NCBI GenBank assembly: GCA_963565915.1
Contig: OY751486.1
Coordinates: forward strand, 186,001 to 250,000
Direction: 5' to 3'
From: Entoloma clypeatum
Taxonomy: Eukaryota > Basidiomycota > Agaricomycetes > Agaricales > Entolomataceae
Length of the DNA stretch: 64,000 bases
In this document: positions 45,312 through 58,044 of the stretch, one piece after another
How the letters are laid out: the number at the start of each line of letters is the position of its first letter
How positions within the stretch are numbered: position 1 is the first letter of the stretch
The notes under the pieces: generated by a model
Databases searched by the model: none
Seen by the model: the letters and a program-made list of their open reading frames with translations, nothing else
What the model was told of the DNA's origin: nothing
Position numbers and translations under genes: made by a program

Positions 45312-45697
45312 GATTTGATGCGAAGGGTGAGAGCGCAAAAGACTGGAAATAGAATGTGTCAGTCACATGTCAAATCGCTGGATCTTAGATGAAACAGAGA
45401 CACAGCAACATGTGTATTACTCCACTAGGGTCCATCAGACCCCTATTCCACGTTTAACGTCGTACACAGAGTTAACTGGTAGACACATGTATGGAGGCGG
45501 ATGGGCATCGCGATCGTCGGGGTGTTTATCGCCCGGATCTGCTAGCTCATCACGCTACACGATGATGTGGGATTATTCATCCACATAATCATTAATGTTG
45601 TATGTACAGATCGAGGTGCACTGGATCTATCGCGTTCGCGATGTAGCAGCATCGAGTCTACTAAGACTGCCAGCGACGAGCGCAATGGCGAGTCTCA

Positions 45698-45709
45698 GGG
45701 CTCATAACC
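45698..45709 (-). promoter_or_regulatory. Copia primer-binding site, half-tRNA(iMet) type
   Basis: The plus strand reads GGGCTCATAACC, which is the anticodon stem-loop sequence of initiator tRNA-Met (anticodon CAT). It abuts the TG end of the LTR. The element strand is therefore complementary to the anticodon arm, as in Drosophila copia and yeast Ty5, which use a tRNA half as primer. Confidence 0.75.
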
Positions 45710-46000
45710 TGTTAGAACAGCATACGATCACATCAACACTGGAGGTGATCACAGTGGATGGGTCGTCGTGCAGTCCTAGCATACTCTATGCTACACGCTA
45801 CATATCGTGTATTCTACGATAGAGGGGGAACCTACTACTAATCTTGAGAGGTGTTTGCAGGTGGGGGTTACTCGGTAAGAGCGTTCTATTGCACAGAGAA
45901 TAAGGACAGTCTTATATACTAGTCTACTTATTTGTACACTATTTGTACGTCATGGGGTTGAGCACATGGCGCGTCTAATGGAAGCGGAACTCGTTCAACA
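45710..46000 (-). mobile_element. Copia 5' LTR
   Basis: 291 bp, starts TGTTAGAACAG and ends GTTCAACA. It contains CTTATATACTAG as a TATA-like word and a GTACACTATTTGTAC palindrome-like stretch. The partner LTR is not in the sequenced part. Confidence 0.7.
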
Positions 46001-46134
46001 GGCGCCTGGTGGGTTTGGGTGAGGCATGTGTGGTTAATGAGTGGAGGGAGGTTGTGGTGGAGTTGGTGGGCACTGGGTATGACGGGGTTCGGAATAGTGA
46101 GCGAGAGATCAGTGAAATTTGTTTTTTTTTTGTC

Positions 46135-46240
46135 TCTTGAACCCGGTTCGGACCCGAACCGGACCTGGTGAACCTGAACCTGCGGTCCAGGTCCAGGTCC
46201 ACAGTTTGGCTGAACCGGACTTCAGGTCCAGGTTCGTGGC
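46135..46240. repeat. Low-complexity AACCGGACCT / GGTCCAGGT stretch
   Basis: Short words CCGGACC, AACCTG and GGTCCAGGTCCA alternate after a T9 run. No gene. Confidence 0.6.
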
Positions 46241-47308
46241 CAGTCTAACCCCTGGGCTCTTGTAATCTGGAGTTAGATGGAAGTTATAGTAAATATGCAT
46301 TTCTAAACCCTCCACCCGCCATGTGCTGTTGGTCCCAGGTCGTCGGGGGGGGTTAGCAGTAGTTCTTTGACCCTCTGCATTACTCCCACAAAGGCGGAGG
46401 GGGAAGAAGCTACAGCTCTGGCAAAATACGGAGAGCCAAACATGTACCACTGAGAATACAACTTATTGTCCACTGACATGCAGGGAGGAGGAAAGTACTT
46501 TGGCAAAAACGCAGAGGGTCAAGAAACCATGGCATTTGCAAAGATCCGGAGGGTCAAAGAATGACCACTTTTGACTAGTCTGCTATCACCTCACCCAGTA
46601 TATCTGGTTCTCATGGCACGGCCTGGAAGGAATCTTCTTCCTCTCCCACTTGTCTCCTCTCATGTCTGGCATATTCTGGGGTCAGAAGTGTAAGGATAAG
46701 TAATCAATCGTACATTTTCAAGACACACTAGTCATGTGATCCCTACTTCGATGAGTACCAACTATGGTGGACGGATGCTTCTGCCAGCACCCACAGTGCC
46801 TCCTCCCACTCCCTTCAATTCGAGAACCATATCCAAGAGAGGCAACACTTGCATCTCAGTATCGGGACAGTCTTCCCAGATGATGATCCACAATCCTGAG
46901 TGTTGTGCACTTCTGACTGAGATCAAATCTGTCATTATAACCCAGGCTAGATTCAAAGCTCAGAGGGGTGCCATCTTGTGTCCCTGGAACCACAGACATC
47001 CTAGATTGTCAAGAGACATGTACCATTCTTCTTGAGCAATATCAAGTGGTTGCTCATGAACTGGATCAATCCAAACAATGATCCCTTGGACTGTTTAATA
47101 TCTGCAACATATCTCATGTATTTCAAAAAGCACTCTGCTCCTTTTGTTAATTGATTTCCTGTGTCATTTTCAATATTATGGAATTGTCATGGCACAACAT
47201 TACTACCCCCTTTGTCTCCTCTGAATGCTCAAGAGAAAACCCAGCTGCATGATGCAGTACAACCGTGACTTTGAAGCACTTGAAAAAATATGCACTAGTC
47301 CCACTCAA
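46241..47308. other. Intergenic, nothing recognised
   Basis: Contains a repeated phrase GGAGGGTCAAAGAA/GGAGAGCCAAAC-like near 46430 and 46546. No credible ORF. Confidence 0.35.
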
Positions 47309-47310
47309 TA

Positions 47311-47822
47311 GTCACATTCAAAGCGGGAGCTGCTAAAGTCGAAACTGAAACTGAAACTTTGATATAAGCATTCTTTGAGACTCAGCTGTCTGACCATTTG
47401 TGATGCTTCTCCTCTGTCAATTCACGGCACAGAAATATGTACCCAATGCTGGCTCGTTGGTTCTTCCGATTCAGTCTATTACACACTTTTTTCTATCTAA
47501 TCTTCTCATAAACCCATCTACAATGTCTCTCAAGCGCAGGACACCCTGGATGGTAATATTGAGATTGAATTGTCGGCAAGCTTCTTCAAGTGAGGAAAAT
47601 GGGTTTTGGATGAGGAGTAAGGTTATATAAATGATATAGGCTTCAATTATTTCTGGTTGTGAGTCTGGACAGCCATGACTGACAATAGGACCACAGGCAC
47701 TAGGCAGCATGACCAGCACGTTGAGAGTGTGACAGTACAGCACTAGCTGAGTCTGAAAATATTGCTTATGTCAAAGTTTCAGTTTCAGTTTCCACTTTCC
47801 CAGCTCCAGCTTTGAATGTGAC
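47311..47822. mobile_element. TA-flanked MITE-like element, TIRs of about 85-90 bp
   Basis: The ends 47311-47400 and about 47735-47822 are imperfect inverted repeats (GTCACATTCAAAGC..GGAGCTG, then GAAACTGAAACTGAAACTTTGA). TA lies immediately outside both ends (47309-47310, 47823-47824), fitting Tc1/mariner/pogo insertion. The interior minus-strand ORF contains SLEEACRQFNLNITIQG, vaguely like a transposase helix-turn-helix lead, but it has no catalytic part. Confidence 0.7.
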
Positions 47823-47824
47823 TA

Positions 47825-48660
47825 ATTCTAGTTTATTTTGCCACTTTATTTTGTGGTTGAAGATGTTGCCAGGGAAACCACATGTTCGGTTTGATGCCAA
47901 GATGAAGCCTGTTCTTGTCGGCACTTGAAATGACATGGCATTGAGACCGCCCACTGTGACTATTTGATCCAACCAACAGCTACAACACCACACATACCCC
48001 ACCGCTCCCCCAGTGCTACAAAAAAGCCACAAAATCCCTTCAAGATCTGGAGGCTTTGGCTATTCTGCTTGCTGATGCAGACACAACATTCAGACTCAGA
48101 CAGATGGCATCAGTGGCATCAAATGTAGCATGCGGGCTCTCACAAAATAAACTGGCAAAATAAACTAGAATTGAGTGCGACTTGACAGGGCCAATTTCTG
48201 CCCATGCATTGCACTGTTGGTCCATTGCGATCATGGGTTTTGTCAGCCACTATGTCCACCACCATCACCCTCAACTGTTGGATTCTTGGTGAAGACTCCA
48301 GTCATATATTTCCTGTTAAAATATCTGTGATGGAAAGTGTTGGGGCTCTCAAGAGTCAAGGATGTGATAAAAGAAAAGAAGAAGCCTGTGTTTGATCATA
48401 TATGATGATAGCAAGCCATCCTTAGATATGGGGATACATAAGTAAACGACAATCCAATAAATTTGTCCCATCAAACCTGTATCATGACCTATGTCCGGTT
48501 GCGCAACTTCCCATGTAAGACTGGACGGAGTGCATGATGTTGCTCATGTTGTTCAGTTATGTGCCCCAATCATTGAACCTAGAGTGGTACCTATCAGCTC
48601 CAATAATGAGAGGCAAGTGAGGGAAAACATATTCAATCCCAGACAGCACATTTGACCACA
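47825..48660. other. Intergenic, nothing recognised
   Basis: No ORF of convincing composition. AAACTAGAATT at 48161 mirrors AATTCTAGTTT at 47825, perhaps an old insertion edge. Confidence 0.3.
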
Positions 48661-48669
48661 CAGAATATA

Positions 48670-48944
48670 CATCGTTGCTTAGCCAGGTCTGGAGATCCAT
48701 GTCCATCGGTAGTGTAAGGACTGGACATGGGTAGATCGCTGGCTACCCCATAACCAGGAGCGTTGAAGAATGCAGTGCCACTACGACATTGGTGAGGAAC
48801 CACCACCATGGCTCTGGAGGGCAGGAAAGGCGCAACCCGGCCTGCTCCGGAGGACATGTAACTCTGCATCCCTGGCCCTGTCTGATGAAAGGCCATACCA
48901 CTTGCAACACCAGAGTATGGCGACGGCGATGAAAAGTGAGCCAT
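48670..48944 (-). CDS. Possible exon, Ser/Gly/Pro-rich
   Basis: Minus-strand frame from an ATG at 48944 (MAHFSSPSPYSGVASGMAFH) with low-bias residues up to SPDLAKQR. Composition is protein-like, but neither splice partners nor a family are seen. Confidence 0.25.
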
Positions 48945-49282
48945 TGGCACGCGATGAAAAACACCACACACACATACTAACAACCTTTCAGCAATGTTCT
49001 TTTGGGATGGTGGGATTTAGACCACTTATTTCTAAGTTGGTCAGATCACTTGGCTTTTTAGAAAGTTGTCGTGAGGTTGCACATCAATAATCAGGGTATG
49101 AGATTCAATACATGTACTATATATAGAATCAGGTCTTTTAATCCTATAAGCCACACAGACCTTTTGGATTCAATGGGACAACACAAGGAGCACACAGACT
49201 TGACAATTCAAGCAACCAATCAAATTGAGACAGAACCGCGGTGTGCTCAAACACACAGGAGAGAGTGGGCAAAATGGGGGGA

Positions 49283-49370
49283 CTTCTAGTCTACAGTACA
49301 TGGTGTAGCACTAGAGATTTTATACATACAACGGCAATTTAGAATAAATAGAGTTTATCACATTCCATTC
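49283..49370. repeat. Diverged repeat shared with 60420-60505
   Basis: CTACAGTACATGG, TTTTATACAT and GTTTATCACA occur in the same order and spacing in both places. A TATA-like word lies within, so an old LTR or similar element is likely. Confidence 0.45.
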
Positions 49371-49617
49371 AACAGACAGTCCGGCAGTAAATCAAGTGTC
49401 CATGGAAAACATTCTAAAATGTTCTTTTGAGTCATTTTAAATAAGTCTTTTATGTGTCAAGAGGGTAACAGGGTCTTATGCACCCTTCTCATCCACTAAC
49501 CACCACCATTGAGGCTAACATGTGTTGTCATACAACATGTTTCGCAATGATTCTGGCTGGTTGTAGACACTGTAGCATGCAACCCAGTCCTCTGTGTCAT
49601 ATCCTACTTATTCCAAG

Positions 49618-51441
49618 ATGCCTTCCAAGGCTTCAAGACAGCACAAGAAGATGTGCAAAGGTGGAACCGCCTCCTCAGTGTTTAACACTGGGGAGGTGGC
49701 TTTTTCTTCTGCTGCTCCTTCCCCTCTCCCTCCTCCTCAGCAGTTCATACATGTTGGCCAGGATGGCTTCAGCCCTCCTCCAACTCCTCTCTGGTTTGCC
49801 CAGTCAGACCTTCTCTTTCTGGCTGTGTGCGACGAATCCCATTTCAACCTTGATGTTGAGTTGCCGTCATCTGCTGCATTTTACGCAGTACATGATGAGA
49901 CTCCGTCTCCCACCTCCTCCCCCCCTTCTGGTGTGGATTGGTGGCAGTCTCTCCTTGCTGGCCTCAAATCCCAGCAGCATTATGGCTTCGGCGGTCCCTT
50001 CGCCACACTTTCTCCTGATTACCAGAAGGTGATCACATTTGTAACAGATGCTCTTCTAGACTTCTCTGAAAGGTTTCCCCATCTCCTCTTTCCCCCCCTC
50101 TGGCCAAGAAGTCCTGCTCGACGCAGAGTTCTCTGCCCTCTCTCCCTCCGAACATGCGGAACCCAGGTGGTTCTGCATCACCCCTCCCATGAGGTTGCGG
50201 CTGTACAAGCTGTGCCTCCAGCATCTCTTTCAGCATCTACCCAGATGTCAAACCCCCCTCCACGCGCCTTATACACATCAGTGGCAATGCAGGCCCAGGC
50301 CTCCCCACCCCTGACTGTGATGCCTGTCCCCGTCCCTGAACCAGCGGCTGCCCCGTCGCTCCTCCTTTTCCCCATCGTCTCCCCAGTGCTCATGGTTGAA
50401 CATGACCTTCCCTTGCTTTCCCCTCGCTGGATGTACAATGTGCCTCCCAAGCACGTTCCCCCAGTAGGAGGCTATGCGGGGTTTTTACCTCGCATGCCAT
50501 TCCCATCCCCTCTCCAAGTTGCCCCCAGGGCAAGCCGCACACACCACCTGCGAGAACTCATCCCTCATCCTAGTGGCTCCGTCTCTCCGGACTCGTATTA
50601 CTCCAGAATGTCCTCCCTTCCCCTCACATGTAGCAATCGCAGTCCGTATCATACATTGCAAGACAACGACTGCAGCTCGTTTTATTCGTCCCAGGTTTTG
50701 TGGCCCAACATATTCGAAAGACTTTTGGAGGGCCCCCCACCATTCAGTTCCCACCAGCACCCTCTAAAATGCCAGACCCCGCCCCGAAAGGATAAGGGAA
50801 AGCTTGCGAACCACCCTCTCCCTGCGTCTTTGCTGCCTAAACCGGCATTTGATGCTTTCTTCCCCCAATACTCACTATCGCCTTGCTCATCCAACTTTGG
50901 GTAGGAGGGCGAGGAGATCCCCATTTGCACCTTCCAGCACAAACTCAAGAAGAGCCTGGAGCTCTTTCCCCCCTCTCCCTCTGTCTGGTCCTTCTGCCAC
51001 GCCCAAGAAGCAAAAGAAGACCAAGAAATCAAAACAGGTCCCTCAACCTGTTGCCCCTTTCTCTTCTGTGACGGTCCCCTGACCATCGCCTCCTCCTCCC
51101 CCCCCCACCACCCAAGGCAGCTCCTCGCCTCCTCCTCCCCCCCGCCACCCAAGGCAGCTCCCCTCAATGCAAGGGCTGCGCCCTTCGCACCCACACATGC
51201 TGCTGCCTTTCGTGCGCATGCGCCTCCTGCACTCCTGGCCCCCAGGCCCTTCTTACTACAGGCTGCCCCCATGCCGCCTCTCTTCAATTACCCCCCATCC
51301 CCACTGCCGGCTCGCTCCTATAAGCCTCCTCTCCCCCAGGTCTCGATGACCATCATCAAGATCACTCTTCTGATCATCAAATGGGCTGTTAGTGGACCTC
51401 CAACGGTCAACTTTCAGACCTTTACGATCCCCTCGGTCTGA
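49618..51441 (+). CDS. Proline-rich hypothetical protein, frame broken near 50904
   Basis: An open frame from ATG 49618 (MPSKASRQHKKMCKGG) runs to 50904. It is Pro/Ser-rich with ordered patches (WWQSLLAGLKSQQHYGFGG, VITFVTDALLDFSERFPH). A basic string PKKQKKTKKSK and further Pro/Ala-rich coding-like sequence continue in other frames to a TGA at about 51441, suggesting either unrecognised introns or frameshifts. No domain is recognised; a LINE ORF1-like origin or a host gene are both possible. Confidence 0.35.
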
Positions 51442-51680
51442 TTTTATATTTAATGGACTATTATTTATCTTTCTCCTTCCTACATACAACATGTATACAA
51501 CGTGTTATAATGGGATCAGCATTATATCCATTAACAAAACCATGAGAAAAGTGCAATTCCAGGTACTGGCACATGACTGTCGTATCAGCGACGACGCTGC
51601 AGGGCTAGGATGATGGAGCCCCAAATCTCCCACAAACAATTGTTCAGTCTGGAAGGTACTGTCACTGATGTCAGGCAGCG

Positions 51681-53038
51681 CTATCGATCTGGTCTGCATT
51701 CAGTGCATTGACGAAGAGCCCCCAAAAAAGAAATGTGATGAATGGAACTTCCCCCAGCTTGGTGCTGTATGCCAGCAGCTGTTCTGAGTGGTGGCAGCTG
51801 TTGTTGACACTGATGGTGTCGATTCACCTGCCTTGACCCCACTGTCGTCTGCAGCAGGATGTCAACAGCAGCTTCTCCCTCCACCGGTTCCTCTGGCAAA
51901 AAAACAGAAAACGGACTGGTGGTATATGTAGATGGATCTGGCCACCCATACGGCAAAATAGGTTGTGATGCTGGATAGTCCACATCTCTTTGCCTCTTTT
52001 TACTCACTGGTGGAGATGGGAGGAGCGGTAAGTTGTCTGGGGAGGTCCCTGTCATCCAAGGTTTAGCATCACCTCCATAGTTGGATTCAAAGGACTTACC
52101 AGAGCTGACCAGCAGAATTCCAGCTACAACTTGAGCACATCCATGCATCGACACACATCTGACATCTCCTTATCCTGGTCTGTCGTCAGACCAAAAGTCT
52201 TCCCACACCACATGTTCAGCAAAAGGTTGAGAGAAAGATATGTAGTCCCCCTCTCGTTGTCAAAGCACAACCAAATCAAAATTGACACTCACCTCCAAAT
52301 GCGGTAACATTCCAATACCCCTCTTCCTCTGGACATCAAAGATATGGCTACTGCTTAACGTCGTCCTTGACGGCTTGTTTGGAGATGGAATGAACGACCA
52401 GTAAAGGCTATAGAGGGAAGCAGATTGTCAAAAAATTGGGTGTTTTTGCCGTTGGGATCCCAATGGACTAGAAGGAAATGTAGAAGGTAGGTCACAGGGA
52501 GAGGAAGAGGACCGGGCAAGGCAAACTCATGATGAGAATCAACCCATTGGTTCAGCGTTGAGTCGAGGTCGGAGACGATCCATTGTTCCCAATCCCAGCT
52601 GATGAGGCTGAGAAGGGCCTTGTTCTTATTCAATGAACACTGAAAGTAGAGATCAGGTTATGCTGAGTGGCGCAGAGGAGGGAAGGCAAGCTGTATGATT
52701 GTTCTCATCAATGTTGCCAACACCTTGTTAAATTTCAGACTTAACACGAAGGCTGTAATCAATGACAGTTTGTCTGCTGGTTGTCTGGAGAAGACCTTGC
52801 CATTCTCAGACATGAACCAGTACTCATAATCACACTCAACTGGGAAGTCAAGGTCGAAGCTGTGATAAACCTCTAAGAAAATGATGGAAACCCACTCTTC
52901 ATCTTGGATCACAGATGTCTGTCCTAGAGAGGCACTAATCTTGAGATCTAGGAACAAGAGAACCATGTATGTCCAAGATTGGTTGGATATGATCAGATGC
53001 TCCAAAGGGGTTAACCTCACCAGAATATCTGCTTCCAC
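51681..53038 (-). CDS. Possible multi-exon hypothetical gene
   Basis: Minus-strand pieces of good composition occur in order: 53038-52658 (MEADILVRLTPLEHLIISNQ, ECDYEYWFMSENGKVFSRQ), 52633-52355 (SLISWDWEQWIVSDLDS) and 52154-51681 (KKRQRDVDYPASQPILPYGW). The first two could be joined by an intron from about 52732 (GTGTTG) to 52634 (TTTCAG). Exon limits and further 5' exons (to 53765) are unresolved. No family recognised. Confidence 0.3.
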
Positions 53039-53823
53039 AGCTCATTCTCCAAGGTCATCTTCTGCCCCTTCTGCTTCCGTCGATGAGCCCTGGCATCCTG
53101 CGCCAGTCTTATTCTGCTTCCGATCACTATCCATGAATAATGTGGCATAGAGGTACCTTGGAAGTATTGGAAAGCAAGCTGAAAGTGACAGAAAAAGTCA
53201 AAATCAAATAAATGAGCGCGAGAACCACACAACATATACAACAAAATTGCAAATCATAGAGAGATGTGTGCTTGCTTCCCAAGAATTGCGGCTCTGCAAC
53301 AGAAGATGTTGACATTCCCTGTGTTGCCTCATCCGCGTCGTCGCCTGCACCTGGGAACTGATTGTTATTGTTGTTATTGCCGGCTTGGGTGAGGGTGCTG
53401 GTAATATAGGAGGAAGGGTTTATTGGATGTGAGTGTTGGAGGTGGTGTTAATGGGCCAGCCATCTCAGGGACCTCTGGGTCTTTCAGAACTTCCTTGTTG
53501 GGGCAGATCTGATAGGAAGGGCCATCATTAAATTAATGCCCGAGAAATGCAAGGGTGGACACAAACCTTACTGAGGAGGCTCTCAAGAGTTTTGAGTCAA
53601 TTCTCCAGCCATTCTACATATCTGCAAGATGGGTTTTTTGGAAATGTATCTTGAACCGTGGGGGGTAGTAAAACTCACCCTTTGGAAGTTCCATGTTTCT
53701 AGACAAGATCGGTCAACAATTTGCAAGCGAAGCGAGGAAGACAAACCTTTGCTGCCACCTGCCAAGTGCTGTGACTGGATTGATTGTCATCCAGGGTCCT
53801 AAAAAACTATGTGACACACTGTA

Positions 53824-54112
53824 TGTTGAGGCGACGCTAAGTCAAACGACGTCGCGAGCCCAAACTTAGGAACGAAGTGGAAAGATGGTAAGAGAACTGT
53901 ATTGCCAAGAGACCCAGCGGGAATCTCAAGAGAACAAGCTATTGAATACAAGTGAAAGTACCCTACTTGTGTATGTAAATTCCATGAGGCTGCGTTGTGG
54001 CAGCGTCATGCTGCGCGATAATGATAAGATGTCCTCATGTATGATATGATGTAGATAAGATAAGATCGAGATAAGATAAGATAAAGTGAAAAGTGAAAAT
54101 ACGATCATAACA
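53824..54112 (-). repeat. Ty3 3' LTR
   Basis: 289 bp. Read on the element strand it begins TGTTATGATCG and ends GCCTCAACA. It includes runs of TTATC words in U3. Confidence 0.85.
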
Positions 54113-54123
54113 TTACCCCCTTT

Positions 54124-57100
54124 CTAGATCTCGACTTCCAGGCGAGATATGATGTCGTCCGGGGTGTCCGTGAAATTCTCATATGGTTTAAATTCCAATC
54201 CTTCAAAGATGTTTGCGCGTAAGCGCTGGGGTGCATTCGGGTTTAATTTAAAGAAGTCCTCCACCGCTTCCTTGGCATGTTCTAGGTGATCCTCGGGTTC
54301 CCACGTGTTGTGGTCCTGAGTCAGACCCTCCCATTGCACTAAATATTCCAGCTTTCCTCTCTTCAACCTTGAGTCAATAACTTTCGCGACATCGTACTCC
54401 TCTTTGCCATTGATAACTATCGGGTTTGGTGCCTGCACCCTTTGTGATATAAATAGTGGTTCCTTAAATAATCGGACTCGTGATACATTGATGACCGGGT
54501 GGATTTTCCAAGTTTTCGGTAATTTAAGTTCTACAGCATGTGACGAAATGATTTTGGTTATGGTATAGGGTCCAATCCATCGTTCGGCAAGTTTCTTTAA
54601 GGGTCGGTTCAACTTCAGGTCTTTAGTCGATAACCAAACTTTGTCGCCAACTTTGTAAACTGGTGCATCACCCCGTTTCAGGTTCGCATACTGTTCCATC
54701 TCTTCTCGTGCTTTTACTAGTGCCGCTTCCGCCTCCTCATGAATCTTCTTCATTCGCTCCGCGAATTCTTTTGCCGGTTCTGACTTTTCTGCCCTCCGAG
54801 GTTCTACGCCCATCCTAGGGTTAAACCCATAATTTACATAGAACGGCGAAAACTGAGTTGCCATGTGAATTTTATTATTATAGGCGAACTCCGCGGTTGC
54901 CATCCATTCGGGCCAATCTGTTTGCCGATGGGAAATAAATGATCTTAGATATTGCTCCAACTCCTGGTTGATGTGTTCCGTCTGTCCATCTGTTTGCGGA
55001 TGATACGCCGTTGATAATTTAGTTGTGATCCCCAATATTTTATTTAGTTCCTTCATAAATATTGCCGCAAATTGTGGTCCTCGGTCTGACGTTAACAATT
55101 CTGGCACCATGAAGTTTCCAGACTTCGTCCCGATATAGTTTAGCTAATCCTTCTGCTGAGACTTCATCGCGTGTTTTGATAAAGTGTGATTGCTTTGTTG
55201 ATCTGCAAGCCACGACTAATACTGCATTGTACCCCTGAGCTTCTGGGAGTCCTACAATAAAATCTGCTGTAACATGTTTCCATGGTCCTGCATGTTCCGT
55301 GTTTGCTTTTGATTTACCGGCTAGCGGTTGAGGCACGTTTTTTGATCGTTGACATCTGTTGCAGCCCTCGACGTATGCTTTGACCATGTTTGTAATACTA
55401 GGCCACCAATAATTACATGTAACCAATTCCAGGGTCTTCCACTGCCCTGGGTGTCCTGCAACTGGGTTGTCGTGGTGTAATTTAATTATTTCCTCCCTGA
55501 GTTCCTGACTTTTTGGAACATAAACCTTTCCTCTATGTAACCAGAGTCCCTGCTCTTCATGCCATTCATCTGCGCGCAATGTTTTGGTATTTGTTTTCTT
55601 TAACTCTTCCACTGCTTTCAACACTTGTTCGTCAAACTCCTTGGCATCCCTGATGCGTTTTAATAGTTTACTTTCTTCTCCATCAATAAGTATGTGACCT
55701 CGATCCATTGCTCGCAAGTGGAAGTATTCGGGTTTTAATAATGTTACGTCTTCGTTGGCATTTTCCACCCCCTTTCTATGATCGACCCTTCTCGAAAGAG
55801 CATCCGCCTTTCCCATTGAGGTGCCAGCCTTGTGTATTAATTTGAAATTGAAACGTGTTAGATACAACGCCCAGCGTGCTTGTCTGCGATTAAGCTTTCG
55901 TCCCTGCATGAAGTACTCGAGGTTTTTATGATCGGTCCAGATCTCGACCTCATGTTTGGCTCCTTCAAGGTGGTGTCTCCATGCTTCCAGCGCTCGAATT
56001 ATGCCCAGCATTTCTTTATCGTGTACGTCGTAATTTCGTTCTACGTCATTCAATCCTTTCGATAGAAAGGCACATGGCCTCCATTTCTCATCCTCGCATT
56101 CCATAGATAGAATTGCTCCTGTAGCAAAGTCCGATGCATCTGATTCTATTCTCAACTTCCGATCTGGATCGGGAGATACTAATATAGGTGCTTCCGTAAA
56201 TAATTTCTTTAGCATATTGAACGCTTCCTCCTGTTCCTCTTTCCAATTCCAGATTGTTTCTTTTCTTGTTAATTTATGTAATGGCCCTGCCACTTTAGAG
56301 AAGTCTTTGACAAATCTTCGATAGAAATTGGCCAATCCTAGAAACGACTGGACTTCTTTGACTTTCGTTGGTCTCGGCCATTGTTTGATGGCGTCTACTT
56401 TTGAAGGATCCATTCGAATTCCGTCTTTCCCAATAATTAACCCTAAGAACTCTATTTTGTCTCTGTCAAAGAAACATTTTCCCGGTTTTAAGAATAAGTC
56501 GTTTTCCCGTAATCTTTTTAGAATTTCCTCCACGATTTCACTGTGTCCTTTTCCTCCTTCAGTTGCTACCAATATATCATCGATATAGATAACTACATCT
56601 CCTTGATCAATCAAGTCTCTAAATATGTCATTCATCATAGTTTGAAATGTGCTTGGGGAATTATTTAATCCAAAGAACATAACTGTTGGTTCGAAGGCTC
56701 CATCTGGGGTTGTAAATGCCGCTTTCCACTCGTCTCCTTCTTTGATGCGTACATTGTTATACCCCCATCTGAGGTCCATTTTGGTAAACCTTTTCTTTCC
56801 CTTTAATTTATCGATCAATTCCGGAATCAATGGGAGTGGATAATTATTGCGAACGGTCCAGCTGTTAATGTGTGGGTAATCCTGTACCATTCGTTTCTTT
56901 CCGTCTTTTTTGGGTATAAAGAATACTGGCAAAGTTTGTGGTGACTTGGTAGGTCGAATATATCCTTTGCGTAATTGATCGTTTACAAATTCGGATACTT
57001 CTTTCCTTTCATCTGGTGACAGGGGATAGACTTTGGCCTTTTTTGGTACGAAATCCGGTTTTAAGTCTATAGCGTGATCCCATGGTTTCCTGACTGGTAA

Positions 57101-58009
57101 TCTCTCCGATGCTTTCTTTTCAAAGACTGATAGATATTTGTGATATTTCCGGGGGACAACCTGTTCCGCCGGTACTTCATCTGAGGGTTCTCCTTTAGCT
57201 GCCCTGAGCATGTGGGTTACTTCCTCCTCCATTTCTTCCTCATTTCCTTCTACTACTTCTTCCATTCTTCCACCCCATCTGGTTCTTGCAGTTTTATTTA
57301 AATAACATGTTCGACGCATGCCACATTCTTCTGGACATCTTGATAGTTTAATTTCCGCTTTTTCCCAATCGATTTCTGGATTATGGTGTTTCAGCCAGGT
57401 ATGTCCAACAATAATTTTAGCTTTCCCTAGGTTGCATGCTTCAAACACGGCTATCTCCACATGTCCTTTATACCGCATAGCCATGACTGCTTCATGCGTG
57501 ATCGAACCTCCTTGGTTAAGCGTGCCATCAACGTTGTAGACCCGAATGGGGAAAGGTAGTTCCCTTAATTTAATGTTGTTCTTTTTGGCGAAGTCCAGAT
57601 CTATGAACATCCCTGTCGCCCCTGAGTCTAATAATGCTTCAACATCAAATGTGCGTTTGTCCTGCAACATTTCCAGCGTGATTTTCATCATAAGCTCCTT
57701 TTCCAAAGAAGCGGATCGAATAAAAGATGGTTCCCCCATAGAGTCCGTTTCCCTAGTTAAATTATCTGATTTTTCGCAACAGGGAATTAAGCATTCATCC
57801 GTAGGGGACAAACCAAGCCTCGTTGCCGAGGGCTCCCCAATGATATAGTTTACAAGTGTATCTAAGTCCGATTCATCTGTGCTATTTTTTTGGGTTTTTA
57901 CCTTTTTGGGTTTGTCCAATAGTATTTTATTGTATGTAACTGCTGCGTCCGTAAGCTTTTGAAACCAAGAATTTACAGTGTCTTTATGTATGTAAGAGTC
58001 TATAGGCAA
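54124..58009 (-). pseudogene. Ty3 pol polyprotein with one frameshift
   Basis: Two overlapping frames (58009-55040 and 55110-54124) cover the whole pol. Protease: EALLDSGATGMFID. RT: FFIPKKDGKKRM, MDLRWGYNNVRI, intact YIDD. RNase H: ESDASDFATGAIL, HDKEMLGIIRALEAWRHHLE, TDHKNLEYFMQGRKLNRRQA. Integrase: HHDNPVAGHPGQWKT with CNRCQ zinc site, then TADFIVGL (first Asp), TSDRGPQF (second Asp) and HPQTDGQTEHINQ (Glu). The frame changes between the first and second Asp, just after WKLHG. The C-terminus has a chromodomain (EEYDVAKVIDSRLKRGKLE, QWEGLTQDHNTWEPEDHLE). The pol frame is -1 relative to gag and is open back into the gag end, so expression by frameshifting is possible; no classical slippery heptamer is evident. 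Confidence 0.9.
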
Positions 58010-58044
58010 TTGTTCATATCGATTTGTCAGAGCCAGCGGGGGAA

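Larger units (their letters stand above)
41953..46000 (-). mobile_element. Degenerate Ty1/copia retrotransposon, 3' part lost or in the gap
   Basis: Minus-strand order: 5' LTR (46000-45710), primer site (45709-45698), leader, gag-protease ORF, integrase and a linker running into the gap. Reverse transcriptase, RNase H and the 3' LTR are not visible. On the other side of the gap lies an unrelated coiled-coil gene. Damage: a frameshift before integrase and a TGA inside it. Confidence 0.85.
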
